A stretch of 64,000 bases of DNA. Origin: Temnopleurus reevesii. Lineage: Eukaryota > Echinodermata > Echinoidea > Temnopleuroida > Temnopleuridae. The notes beneath the pieces are model-generated. The model had not been told where the DNA came from. It ran no database searches and saw nothing but the letters and a program-made list of their open reading frames with translations. The translations under genes were made by a program, and so were the position numbers. The stretch lies in the NCBI GenBank assembly GCA_036244855.1, contig BQKZ01000016.1, forward strand, positions 308,542 through 372,541. The letters run 5' to 3'. Shown piece after piece: positions 24,176 through 35,282 of this stretch (the first letter of the stretch is position 1; every line of letters begins with the position of its first letter).

Positions 24176-24404
24176 ATTGTTCTTTTAAACGTTATGCATA
24201 CCTCCAAATAATTATGGGTATGGTTGTGAGTAGGTAAAAAAAGTCCTTATTTCTTATAGCAACGATTATGACGAACTAAATGCTTTGAATCACCTCTTTA
24301 GATGTAAAGAAAAATATACGCTAGGTAATTGGGTAATGTTTGTAATTACACCTGCCATCTCTGGTGAATTCAAATGATGATATCTTTCTAAATAAAAAGG
24401 ATCA

Positions 24405-24600
24405 GACATTAAAAACGCTCCCTAGACGCACAGCACACACAGATCAGACGGTGGACTGACGTTTGGCTTGCGCTTAACGAGCGTACGCCAAGCATCAGTC
24501 CACCGTATGACCTGCGTCTTACGGTGTCAAGGGAGAGTTTTTAATTTTCAAAAGCGCTTGGCCGACGCGGGCTAAAAATGCAAAGGTATGAGTCGGTCTT
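24405..24600. mobile_element. Foldback element family F2, copy B (left end missing)
   Basis: A central hairpin pairs CAGACGGTGGACTGACGTTT with its mirror across a loop near 24480. The right outer end, ATGCAAAGGTATGAGTCGGTC, is present. The matching left outer end seen in other copies is absent, so about 60 bp has been lost. Confidence 0.82.
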
Positions 24601-24899
24601 TAGACTCTGAAATGATTTTAACTTTGCGTTAATGTGATTTTCACAGCATATGAATGCAACAAATATCTTCTGTTATTCAATTACGTAGGAGATGACTAGG
24701 CGCTTGTTTATATTGATTGATATTGATATATCTATTTTTCTTTAATTTTCTCATAGCAAACAAAACAATCAAATGAACATGAAAAAAGAAAATGAATGTT
24801 TAAGGCATAAAATTATACTTAATATAAACACTGATAAAGTTTGCAGATTTGCAAAAAATAAAACGAAAACAGAAAAGGACATGTTGAAATGCAAGCTTG

Positions 24900-25515
24900 T
24901 ATGATACATGTCCTTAGTACATCAGTCATTCAAATACTATAAGCAATTAAAGAGATGAAATAAACTGCATTCCTTTTCCAAATAGCCCTGGGTGAACTAT
25001 TTATCCATGATTAAAATGTTTACCTTGGATGTAGGCATAAAGTTATACAGAACTTAGTCAAGGTTGAAACTTGAAATTGCACTGATTAGGGCATGCTTCA
25101 TCAACCAATCAGGGAGATGAAATAAATGACATTTTACTTCAAAATGGCCGTAGGTGAAACTATGTTTTTATAATACGAATTTTAAAGGTAGGAACTTAAA
25201 ATTGCACTGATTATGGAGATGCTTCAGCCATGCAAATACTACAACCAATTGAATAGATGAAATAAGCCACATTTCACTTAAAAATATCCATGGGTGAAAC
25301 TATTTATTCGTGATATGAATATTGAAGGTAGGAACCTAAATTGCACTGATTATGGAGATGTTTCAGTCATGCAAATTCTATAATCAATTAGATGAATGAA
25401 ATAAACAACATTCCTCTTCAAAATTTCCTGCGTAAAACTATTATTATTAATCCATAATAAGAATATTTAAGGTAGGAACCTAACATTGCACTGAATTTGG
25501 ACATGATTGAAATTT
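24900..25515. repeat. Minisatellite of about 4.5 units, period 125-145 bp
   Basis: The anchor TTGCACTGA recurs at about 25078, 25203, 25342 and 25487. Each unit also has a CATGCAAATACTA-like, a GATGAAATAA-like and a GGTGAAACTAT-like block in the same order. A degenerate first unit starts near 24900. Units differ by substitutions and small indels. Confidence 0.85.
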
Positions 25516-25584
25516 CGATGAGGCCCACTTACGCCTTTGGGGTTTAAGTCAACGTTTGCCCAGCGCTCCCTGAACGTATAGACT

Positions 25585-25715
25585 TGGGGACTGTAACATA
25601 AAAAATGCAATTAAACTTACGATAGATATTAATCGTAAGTCTATGGCAAAACATGTATCATAAAGATACGATTAATATTCAATTTATCGTATCTTTCTTT
25701 ATGTTACAGGCCCTT
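25585..25715. mobile_element. Foldback element family F6, copy B
   Basis: The ends GGGGACTGTAACATAAAAAA and TTTATGTTACAGGCCC are inverted repeats. Inside, CTTACGATAGATATTAATCG folds on itself. It is the reverse complement of 4446-4580, and an F1 element follows after about 37 bp. Confidence 0.78.
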
Positions 25716-25751
25716 GGACTAACTATACTGACGTTCGTCTTGAAATCCCTG

Positions 25752-25864
25752 TCACATAAGGCCCCGGAAGCAACGCGACTCTTTGTTTGGAGGCAGTAAA
25801 CTGTGAATTAACAAAGAGTCATGTTGAATCGTGTTGCATCCAAGGTCCTATGTGAACGGGACTT
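25752..25864. mobile_element. Foldback element family F1, copy C
   Basis: It shares GGCCCCGGAAGCAAC, GCGACTCTTTGTTTGGAGGC and the mirrored right arm with copy A. The left arm has lost the ACGATTCAAC block, so the hairpin is asymmetric. Confidence 0.8.
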
Positions 25865-28800
25865 TAGATCAAGATACACCATCCTGCTCAAATCCAAAGT
25901 TTCATTTCTTTCCTTATGTTTTCAAGACTGTAATTTTCAGCAGTCTCGGCATTCTATTTTAGTTGTATACTTTAACTTGATCATGTATCTGGTTGATTTT
26001 TTTTTCAAATATTTTCTTCTCTGGGCAGTGATAAATGAATTGAATTGCACTAGCATGTGGACGAAATGAATTCAGCTAAATCGAATGTGTCTTCCTGTGA
26101 GATCTATAATGAAGAATAGAATTTTTTCTTTTTGCCATCTTACAGAAAATTCTCGTCTTTCGCTTGGGAAAATTTTCCTAAAACATGTCTCCTCATTATC
26201 TTTGGAGAACCTCCGAAGAAGACTTTTCAAAGCAGGGACCTCCCTGTGCTCAATAATGAACAATTGCAATAATATTAAAATAGTTCGGATAGCTGTTGAA
26301 ATTATTTTCCAATTAGTAAACCAAAGAGGTCGTCTTCACCATATAATTCACGTGCATTAAAAACAAAAGAAAAAAAGATGAAATGTTCACAAAAAATGAC
26401 CACATACGGTACAATAATGAATAGTTGTCAAAGCCAGTCTTCTGCAGGATTTCTTTAAATGCCTTGGGAAACTGCCCCCGAAAGATATCGAGTAATGAGA
26501 CAGATCGGAGAGTTTAATATCTTGATTAGATAGCTGGGGCCAACTCATCTTAGTCGTTAAAAAGTGACAGGTTTGGTCGCTAATAACTCAAAGGTTCAAC
26601 TTACACCAGAATGTATGTTGGGAATAGATGAAGTAAAAGTCCTCCATTTTCCATCTCCAAAATCCCTCGGGTATTTTTCGATGATTTCCATTGTATTCTG
26701 CAGGTATGAGTTGGTTTTCCTAATTAGATTTCATGCCTGTCCCCAAAGGCGGGTATGCAGACTGTAGGTCTACACGCGTTGTCATACAGCCAAGTAACTT
26801 TGGAAGATATAGATTTGAATTGGAAAAGGCAAATATTATGTATTTGTCTTTTATCAAATATTAATGGCTGCAGAATGGGTGTCTACTTTGTTCTAATAAA
26901 GGTTTCTTGGAGGCAATTACTTGAATCATTAAATATGATTATATGAAAGGACACAACACGATGATTTAGGATTTTGAGAGGTGCACTGGCGGCTACAAAA
27001 AGATCAAAACTTCACAGAAGGTGTGACAAGAGAAAGGAAAAGGAGAAATAAATACATAAATGAAAATAAAGTTGTATACTTCATTCTATCAGCTAGCTGA
27101 TATGTACAGTGCTGACAAGAAAAAAAATGAACAAGAGAAGTATGCGTTATACATGTATTTCAAGGAATAGGCATCAACGTTTTATTATCTGTAGCTTTGT
27201 TCACAATTTTGGGACAGGATCATTTTCTTGTTAAAACTAGAGAAAGATTTTACCAGAAGACTTAATAAATTGATTGTCGATGTCTCGTTAATTCAAACCA
27301 AAGGAGGGTTTGAATGGTTACAGAACATTAATTGACTCAACAAGTAGAGATTTAATTATCTTATCATTGTCCTCTATTTATACAATCCGACTCAGCAAAT
27401 AACATACACGTTATAGATCATGATGTCACATAGTTCTGCCACTAAGTACTTAAACATATTGACTTATCTATGTACGTTAAAGCTACCTAAACAAGTCTTA
27501 TCTACCAAAATATCAGTGCTACTCAAAAGAAAGATTGCCCAAACTATAATTACTTGTTTATTTTTCACAGCAACGGATTAACACCCACGTATTTACTATA
27601 AATACGACATGTTTGAATACCTTCTTGTGTACGTACTCTATCCATCATACACTGAAGAATCCTTGAGAGTAAATAAGCTTCAGTGCACTGATTTAGAAAA
27701 TTGGCTCATTTGAAATAGTCTGTCTGTGGAAGATCTTTGCTCCTACATGGACTTGATTATACTTTTTTACATGAATTATCATTATGTATGAATGATTAAA
27801 TTCAAACCTGCACTTGCCATATGCATTTTCATTACACAATGGCACCACCTATGACAGGTAAATGAGGCGCAAAGTTGAGTGTTATGATAAATTTAATCAG
27901 TAGATGGTTCATATTCTAAAATTAGATATTTTCTTTTTGCAAATTTTGAACCATTCACAAATTTTGTACAACTTGCATGATTAAATCATGTTGCAATTTT
28001 CCACAAACATTACGTGATGATTGGTTATCAAAATTACTTATTTACCGGATTAGCTTACATCATTAGCATAGCGGTTGGGAAGATGAGGCTCAACAGTTTC
28101 GTATACAGCAATGTTCGCCAGTTTGAGGGAAATTTATTCTTAACTATCTTAAGAGTGCAAATTACATCTATTCGTTTTGCAGTATATAAGCGTAACTATA
28201 TTAATCTATTACAATGAAAAAAAATTATTATTATTCAGTTTGTCCACACCAAGGACTGTCTGCTTGATGGAGTGAGAAAGGATACATAGATGGATTACCG
28301 TACCCTTGGAAGAACGGCTGACGATACATTATGACGGGTAAATAGATAGTATGAGGAATATTGTTACCATAGAAACCAGCAGCTTTGTCGAGATGGAATA
28401 GAAATATTAGCGTGAATACAAAATAAACACATTAAAGAAATCATATGAAATAGGGTCAACGGTCTTTATATTATATTATATTTCAAGGTATATTAACGGT
28501 AGGTGGGTGACTTTATATTTATATATTCATATCAACTAGTTTCTCATTGTAATTGATGCGCTCCTGACACGCATTTCCTCTATACAATCTTCAATCAAAA
28601 GCTTGAAACCTAAAGTGTTTACATTGGCATGATTTGATAATCATCATTAGAAAGTAGAGCAAATAGAAGTTAGATGTAATCTCAAAATCCAGTTACAATC
28701 AAACTGAGGCCAGTATTTGCTCGAGAAAATTGCAATATTAACGATATCATAACTTCCGTTAAGATGAGTCACGGAAACTTATATCAAAGAAAAGGGTATT

Positions 28801-29249
28801 GGCGCTATTTGAGTACGTTGCAATACGGTATACATCGTTTAACAACTTGGCCAAGGTTTACTTTGCAACCGTTGGTTAAATCTTTCCAACCGATGATGAG
28901 TTACCTTGATGAGTTTTGGTTTGTAGTTACTTAATTTGGTAAAAAGAAACACACAAGAAACAGAAGTTGCTTCTTCGTCGGCACATTATGCTTCTTAATA
29001 ATAGAAATTCGCCGCATTTCATTGAAGGCGATATTTAACAATACCAAATCATTTCATAACATGTTGAAATGAAATTAAAAAAAAATAATAATAATATCTC
29101 TTCTTTACCCAGGGTACGCACTTTCAGCCATGGGTTAAATTTTCCAGTGGGCCCTGCAAAATATAAAAAATAATTATCAGGCTTCTTTGTTCTTAAATGC
29201 CGAGCGCCAGGCACAAGAGGTACCATTGAAAAAAAAATGTCTTTTGTAT
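25865..29249. other. AT-rich non-coding stretch
   Basis: Only short ORFs (91 codons at most) and no repeat partner recognised. Nothing here supports a gene. Confidence 0.5.
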
Positions 29250-29322
29250 GACTCGATGCCGGGGGATCGAACCCACGACCTCACGTTCATGTGGCAGATG
29301 CTCTACCACTTAGCCACACTGA
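29250..29322 (-). repeat. tRNA-like SINE head
   Basis: The minus strand reads TGTGGCTAAGTGGTAGAGCA (A-box-like), then about 35 bp later GGGTTCGATCCCCC (good B-box). The T-stem pairs only in part, and the 3' flank is not a pol III terminator. This is a SINE rather than a functional tRNA. Confidence 0.65.
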
Positions 29323-30039
29323 GTTACAATGTGTGTGAACCCCATGACTTGTGTGTAATATCAATGCAGGCCATCATAACTAACAATATTTTAAGATAAT
29401 CATAAAAAATATAAAAATCCTTTTCTATTCCAAAAGAGTTTTGTACCAGAAACCCCGGGGTTTTTTGGGGTCCAGCAAAACGATTATACTCTGCTCGCCA
29501 ACCCTCCCCACTCATTGCTTTTAACACACATTGTACGTTACTGTAAAAAATAGAAAATACAAAAAATAAGCGTGTAGCTGCACACTTATAGATCTCAATT
29601 ATTAGTCTTTTTCTTTACAGCCTGCATTTACTTTCATCATTTCGTTCAACATCACCTTAAAAATCTAAGTTCATTCTTCAGTTATATAAAAATATATATA
29701 TTATCTCAATTTATCATATCTTAAATCAATCCAATCAGCTTATATGGAACTCAGTGTTTTTTTTTTCAATTCCAGGATTTGTATAGTTATGATATAAATA
29801 AATGAAGGGACCCTTTTCTTTACAATATTTTACAGTACGTTGGTAGCAAGACACCGAGAAGGAGCCCTTATTCAGTAAAAATAAAAAATAATTAAGAACG
29901 TGCCCCCGTAAACATTATGCTGCAATTTATACCCTTAGGAGTGCAGCCGCTGGTTCAATATAGCAATGCCATTTAAGATGCAAACATGGAGCCTTAAGGG
30001 TGCATATTTGTACCCTGTGGATGTATATAGCCACCCCGA
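29323..30039. other. Non-coding stretch beside the SINE
   Basis: A CCCCGGGG-centred, T/G-rich segment at 29452-29472 could fold. No gene was recognised. Confidence 0.4.
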
Positions 30040-30129
30040 GAGTACATATCTCCACCCTAAAGATGCGTATTTTAAAGGTCCCGCGAGTACATATCTCCAC
30101 CCTAAAGGTGCGTATTTTAAAGGTGATGC
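30040..30129. repeat. 45-bp tandem duplication
   Basis: A unit containing GAGTACATATCTCCACCCTA and GCGTATTTTAAAGGT occurs twice in a row with one or two differences. Looser relatives of the CCCTAAAGGTGC words lie just upstream (29930-30030). Confidence 0.85.
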
Positions 30130-30944
30130 TTGTATGACGTAATTAAAACTGGTAAGGAAAATCAATATGAATTTCTTATTTGGTAAACAATTCATTAAGT
30201 ACCCATTTTTATATACATATTTTGTGTATAAAGAATGATCTTGCATATCTGAATCTATATCATATGTCTGTAAAATTTTGAAACGTGCCACTTTTGTTAA
30301 AAATGCAAGTGTGTCAGTTTGGTAGAAATTACATATTGTGCGCGACATGTTTGATATGGTTTCTAAATCACATGGGATGAATAAATCAGGGACACCGAAC
30401 GTACTCTAGCCCTCCCAACATTAGAAGCTTTTATTAATTGATATATTGATGGAGATACTTTGAGATAAACATGCCATCCGACTGAATCCAAGCAGGCAAT
30501 TAGGGTTAAAATCCTCCCCGGCAGATGGTGTTTAGAACACGTTTTAAGATTTCCGTCTCTCCTTAAGCGTAATGTCTTGTTTGTGCTTTAATTTATTGCG
30601 GTCATGTATCACAAGCAACATCGGTCGTCACTGTGCCCTTTCATCGTGCCCTTTAAAAATTTGACAGTTCATCTATAGTTGTCATTGTACATTGTAAATG
30701 CAATTAATATATATAAATTTCTTATACAAGTCAAATTATATTTTTTGTATACCTGATTTCCAATTAATTGATAAATGTGGGTCGCCCTTACAACCAACGC
30801 AAAATATAAAATAAACATTATTCAGTTTGAGTTACATTCATTGTTGCAGAGGTTTACTTGATTCATCTTTATTTGCTTTATCATCATGACCATAAGGTTT
30901 GATGAAAGACCCACATCGCCGATATTTTGTATAAATTCGCAAAT

Positions 30945-31265
30945 GTTAGGTATACGCTGACATAAATGTCGAGGCATGATGTATTTCAACGAACGAGTAA
31001 CATACGAGTAACGATTGTGAACATTTGTCGACGATTACCTGACTTTCATATAACGTATGTTGGGCGTGTGAGCCATATGAAAGGCAAATGTTGAAAACTG
31101 TTCTGTTTGCACTCTCTTTCGAAAACCTTTACTGACAAGACAACCTTGTCAACGCGTGAAAATCATGTTTAGACGTATGCAAAACGTACCCATAATACCT
31201 ATACCAACGTATTTGCCAAATCATCATACACGTCGGACATACGCTGGCTAAAACATCCTCGTGTG
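30945..31265 (+). repeat. ACG-rich dispersed repeat family F4, copy A
   Basis: This aligns in the same orientation with 38540-38850. Shared blocks are TGTGAAC, GACGATT, GTTCTGT, GACAAGACAA..TTGTCAACG, AAAACGTACCCATAA and CCAACGTAT. It is probably an old transposon of unknown type. Confidence 0.65.
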
Positions 31266-32021
31266 ACAGCAAGTTTAAGCAAAGGTGTGTGATTGAATAT
31301 TGAGATCGAGCTCCTTAAAGCTATTGGGTAGTAATGGTCAGGATGAAGAAATTTCAGTTAAAATAGCCTATGTATTCACAAACTCTCTGCATGCATGAAA
31401 AAATTGTACGACATTGGGAAATAATTCTCGCACTTATTTTGGCTTATTCTAGTTTGAATATCGTAACCACAGGTCAATCTTCTTCGGACCACCAGCTGAA
31501 TTGACCACCGGTAGAGTCGGGTTAAAGCAAGCCTTTATTTGTGCGTGGGTAGTGTGAATTCTCATTCATTTTGCATGAGATGAACACCAACACACAGCAA
31601 TATTTTTGATGTGTCATTTCTGGGTCGATTTCATTCAAACAATCTATGAAAATGCTCTAATTTGCAATTTAAAAAAGTCTAACTTTATATTGATTATACT
31701 TTAACTGCAGCCCCAGAACAGTTAAATATCTGAAGCGTCATCTATCCCCAAGTTACTCAGGAAAATGATGATACTTTGCCTCATACTACATTAGCTTCCG
31801 TTGTCCAAAGTCGCATCTGAAGAACGACATTTCAGCTTTAAAAAATTGAAAAGAAAAGTAAATCCAAGACACTGTGCATTAGATGTGTTTTATGGAATTA
31901 TGAAATTATTCATTTATCTTTTTTTTATTCAATGAGTACAATCATGGGGATAAAAATGTTTTCCAATAATTAGTTCGATATGTATTCTGGATGACAATTT
32001 CATTGACAAGAATCTTAAGGC
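31266..32021. other. AT-rich non-coding stretch
   Basis: No feature recognised. Confidence 0.45.
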
Positions 32022-32196
32022 CGACTCAAACTTTTGCGTTTTTAGTCTGCCTAGGCTAAGCGTTTTTGGAAATTAAAAAACGACCCCCAGCTCACAGCGT
32101 AAGCGGATCAGACGGTGGGCTGACGTCGGGTTGGCGCTCAAGGAGCATACGTCGAACGTCAATCCACCGTATGACCTACGTATTTGCGTTCGAACA
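32022..32196. mobile_element. Foldback element family F2, copy C (right end missing)
   Basis: The left end GCCGACTCAAACTTTTGCG and the nested hairpin (CAGACGGTGGGCTGACGTCG and mirror) are present. The right outer arm is absent and is replaced by a TTTTG-rich stretch. Confidence 0.8.
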
Positions 32197-32565
32197 ACTT
32201 TGTTTTGTTTTGTTTTCATGCCAAATGAGAATTAAATCTACTGCGAAAGATGATATTGACAATGATTAATCATTTCCTGTTATTTAAAAATCTGTGTCAT
32301 ATTTCATGTAGATAGGTTGTTGATTTCCGATGTATGAATTATTGACGTCAACATTGCAATGAAATTTCACATGGTCTATCATTCTGTTTATTATAATATA
32401 TCATTCAAGTTCAATGTTTATAATGGTATTCCCTGACTGATGAGCTAATAAGCATAGCTGTCTCAATTGGCGTGGTGATTATTTAAAGCATTTGATTCTT
32501 CCTATTTCCTAGCGGCTTTAGATCTATGAGTAAAAGAAACCACTTGGTCTGTTTGATAAAAGGTG

Positions 32566-32589
32566 CAAAATTGTGACGTCACAATTTTG
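32566..32589. promoter_or_regulatory. Perfect 24-bp palindrome centred on a CRE octamer
   Basis: CAAAATTG, TGACGTCA and CAATTTTG follow without gaps and form an exact palindrome. The core at 32574-32581 is the consensus CREB/ATF site. Another TGACGTCA is at 32343-32350. No gene is seen within several kb, so a regulatory role is only inferred. Confidence 0.5.
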
Positions 32590-33110
32590 TCTTGAGATCT
32601 GCGAGCTATACGTGGTTGATCCCCTCTGCGTGGGTAGGGGTTTGCTCTCTGTGTGTGCATGCATGGAATAATACGCGGTGAATAAATGATCGTTAAAATC
32701 AGACTGTCCGTGTCGCTAAATAACGCTAGATGAGGAAGAAAAAATAATGAACGATCATTTTAAACGTCTCACAGTCATGAATAAAATATCTGGAGAAGTG
32801 ATCATCGCAGGGTAAGAAAAGAGGAAAACCGCTCATTTATCATATTCCCCTCCTCTTTTGAGATTTCCATCGCCTATGGGTAATAGGTTTGGAGGCTAAA
32901 CGGGAGATCGTTGGAAAGAAAGACGGTGCTTGACATTAAACCAGGCGGGAAAAGACGGCTCAAAAACCTACGGCGCTCTCGACTAGAATCTTGAGTTTTC
33001 TGGAAGAGGAACATTTCCTACAAGAAAGGACACAAGATAAAGAGGAAAAGCGAGGTGCAATTTCTCGCTTGGATAGACATTTTCACTTGTATATATGTAA
33101 GTATACACCG
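32590..33110. other. Higher-complexity unique stretch, possible untranslated exon or enhancer
   Basis: About 500 bp is richer in GC than its surroundings and shows no repeat partner. GTAAGT at 33097-33102 would make a good splice donor. The short inverted pair ATGATCGTT / AACGATCAT lies at about 32685 and 32750. No conserved frame is visible. Confidence 0.25.
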
Positions 33111-33689
33111 TCATGTTGACTTTGCAAATATACTTGAATGTTTCTGTACTTGAAAATGGATGTAATGTTCACATTATCTTTATTTAATGTCTATCATCAA
33201 CTAAAGCAGAAAAGACCGATATTGTGCTGTTCATGATATCAGGAATTCAAGAATCAAACAACATAGAACTAAGCACTAATTTGGAGGGTTGGAGAATGAC
33301 TCAAAGTCCATACCAATAAAATGGCATTAAACGTTCAGTTTAAGCACCAAAAGGTAGAGCAACAAGTTAAAGATAGGAAAAAAAAGTATATTTAGCATGC
33401 ATGTAGGTTTATCTGTATCTCATTTACTCACAGATTTTAGGAATAGCCCTGATATTAGTTTAATTATAGCCATACATGGACAATACTAAGATGTTTCATG
33501 TTTCATTAACAAGTTACATTGCTTGCACAATTTTAAAAAGAACTTGGATTACGCTCAGATTTTGTTGAGTGTTGAAGTATTGCAGAATTAATTAAAGGAT
33601 GAGCCCGTTGGGTTATGGATGCAACGACTCAAATGATAATGTGCCAATTGAAAGAAAATGTATGGCGGTAGTCTTTGCACTGTTTTTAT

Positions 33690-34275
33690 TGCATACATTA
33701 TGCTCCGGTCACACATAGGTTTGATAGATGGAGTGTTGCGAATGTCAAAATTTCATCCTAACTTGCACCATGAATTTGCGATTCATTGTGGTTCAGCAAT
33801 TGCACCATACAAGAAGACTTTTGTTTAGCAAATCATTATAGGGGCAAGATATTGTTTGAGGACAATAACTTTGCGTAACCATGGTAACTAAACCGTTCCA
33901 AAACAGATCACGTACCGTCAATAGTCGGTTTATCAACAGATTAAAATTGATGCACGTTTCTTGCCAAAAAACATAGTTGCGTGGTATTCCTTAAACATAT
34001 CAGCAGCAATTGAAGTACAATACTTGGAATCAAGTTTGCATACATTACTTGTTGATACGTCGGGCAATTGGCCTCCGGTGAGCTTTCGGGTCGTCAAGGT
34101 AAACCTTTGTGTCCATAGAGTACGCATGAAATTTGCATCGATTAGTAAGCCTGCCTATTGAAATACAATACTCACAATCCGGTTTGCATACGTTTGCAAT
34201 GTCGGGCAAGCCTCGGGCAACCTTTTGGGTCGTCAAGAGCAACTAAATTTGCATCTTTTAGTAAACCCGCGTATC
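33690..34275. repeat. Diverged repeat with about 150-bp internal duplication
   Basis: Segments 34010-34150 and 34155-34270 share TACAATACT, GTTTGCATAC, GTCGGGCAA, GGGTCGTCAAG, AAATTTGCATC and TAGTAA in the same order. The upstream part starts with GCTCCGGTCACACATAGG, like the ends of other TIR elements here. Confidence 0.55.
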
Positions 34276-34380
34276 ATGGATGCTCATGGTCATGTTGGAT
34301 CATGTGATGTTTTCGCCATTCCACGTCAAGTATAAGTCACCTTACGGATAATTACGTTAAGTTCCGGTTGCTTGTCTGAA

Positions 34381-34626
34381 GGACCCGTCACACTTTTGCG
34401 TTTGCGTTTATAGGCACACATCTCGCCAGAGAACGTGACATTTGAGAGACGTTCCATAAACGCATAAATACGGAGGGAAGACGCTAAGACGACGTAGAAC
34501 GGGTCTGACTTTAGAGGTACGCACGCGTTAGCGTTACTTAAGGGTCCGTCCTCCACATATTTTCGTTCACGGAGCATCATGAAGACTGGGGAAAGAGTTG
34601 GCCATAATTGCAAAAGTGTGATTGCC
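34381..34626. mobile_element. TIR element, non-autonomous
   Basis: The left end GGACCCGTCACACTTTTGCG is mirrored by GCAAAAGTGTGATTGCC at the right. The inner part is GC-rich with ACGT words, and no coding capacity is seen. The ends resemble those of the F2 family. Confidence 0.6.
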
Positions 34627-34883
34627 ATGATTTTTTTCGCTTGTCACACCACCGACGGAAAGTGAAGACTTTTTTATGTTTTGCCTGTCAGAAAATGTTT
34701 AAATATCTCCCCCGCCCCATTAAAGTGCTAACCTGGCTCTCTTGTCATTTTTTTTTGTTGAAAATGTCAAACCTTTCTCTGCTCAATTTGTCAATGTTGA
34801 TCGCAATACACAGTCAGAAAAAGGTTTAAATTTGTTCCTCTTCCTCTGTGTTCAAGAATTTACAAAATATTTTAAAATTGCGA

Positions 34884-34962
34884 AGACTGTGGGGTTCAAA
34901 CCCACGCCATGAGGGATCACTTCATTCCGAACCAAAAGCTATACCGACTGAGCTGCTCGCTG
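34884..34962 (-). repeat. tRNA-like SINE head
   Basis: The minus strand has GCAGCTCAGTCGGTATAGC (A-box) and GTGGGTTTGAACCCCAC (a perfect T-arm-like hairpin with B-box). The distance between boxes is a little longer than in most tRNAs. A decayed tRNA gene is the alternative. Confidence 0.6.
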
Positions 34963-35047
34963 CTCTTGATTGATGGAAGGATTTGGGACAATCATTATCG
35001 TTTGAATAATATGTAGTTAACAACAGTTCTAATGTCATAATGCACTT

Positions 35048-35125
35048 AATTATAATGATAATATTCAGTTCTTATATAGCGCATAACACATAGCCATGGC
35101 ATATCCCTACGCGTTTACAGAGCAG
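35048..35125 (-). mobile_element. L2/CR1-like LINE or SINE 3' terminus
   Basis: On the minus strand, TATGCGCTATATAAGAACTG is followed by an A/T tail with ATTATCATTATAA. It shares TATAGCGCATAA(C/T)ACATAGCC with 53218-53270, so the two belong to one subfamily. Confidence 0.65.
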
Positions 35126-35217
35126 AAAAAGAAATAACAGAATGGAGAATGTACATGTGTTTTAAAAAGCAATAAAACAACATACATCTTCACTTCACTC
35201 AATGAGAGCAGATATAC

Positions 35218-35282
35218 TGCTCAGTCGGTAGATCATCTGACTTGGAATAGATCAATCCTTTATGGCAAGGATTTGAACCCTA
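35218..35282 (+). repeat. tRNA-like SINE head
   Basis: TGCTCAGTCGGTAGATCA (A-box-like) and AAGGATTTGAACCCT (B-box-like, T-arm pairing) are correctly spaced. The acceptor stem is not complete. Confidence 0.55.

Noticed and set aside
24900..25515. CRISPR-like array
   Set aside because: Whole units are homologous with no unique spacers, and the context is eukaryotic; this is a minisatellite.
34884..34962. Functional tRNA gene
   Set aside because: The B-box and T-arm are good, but a complete acceptor stem and anticodon arm cannot be drawn, so a SINE head is more likely.
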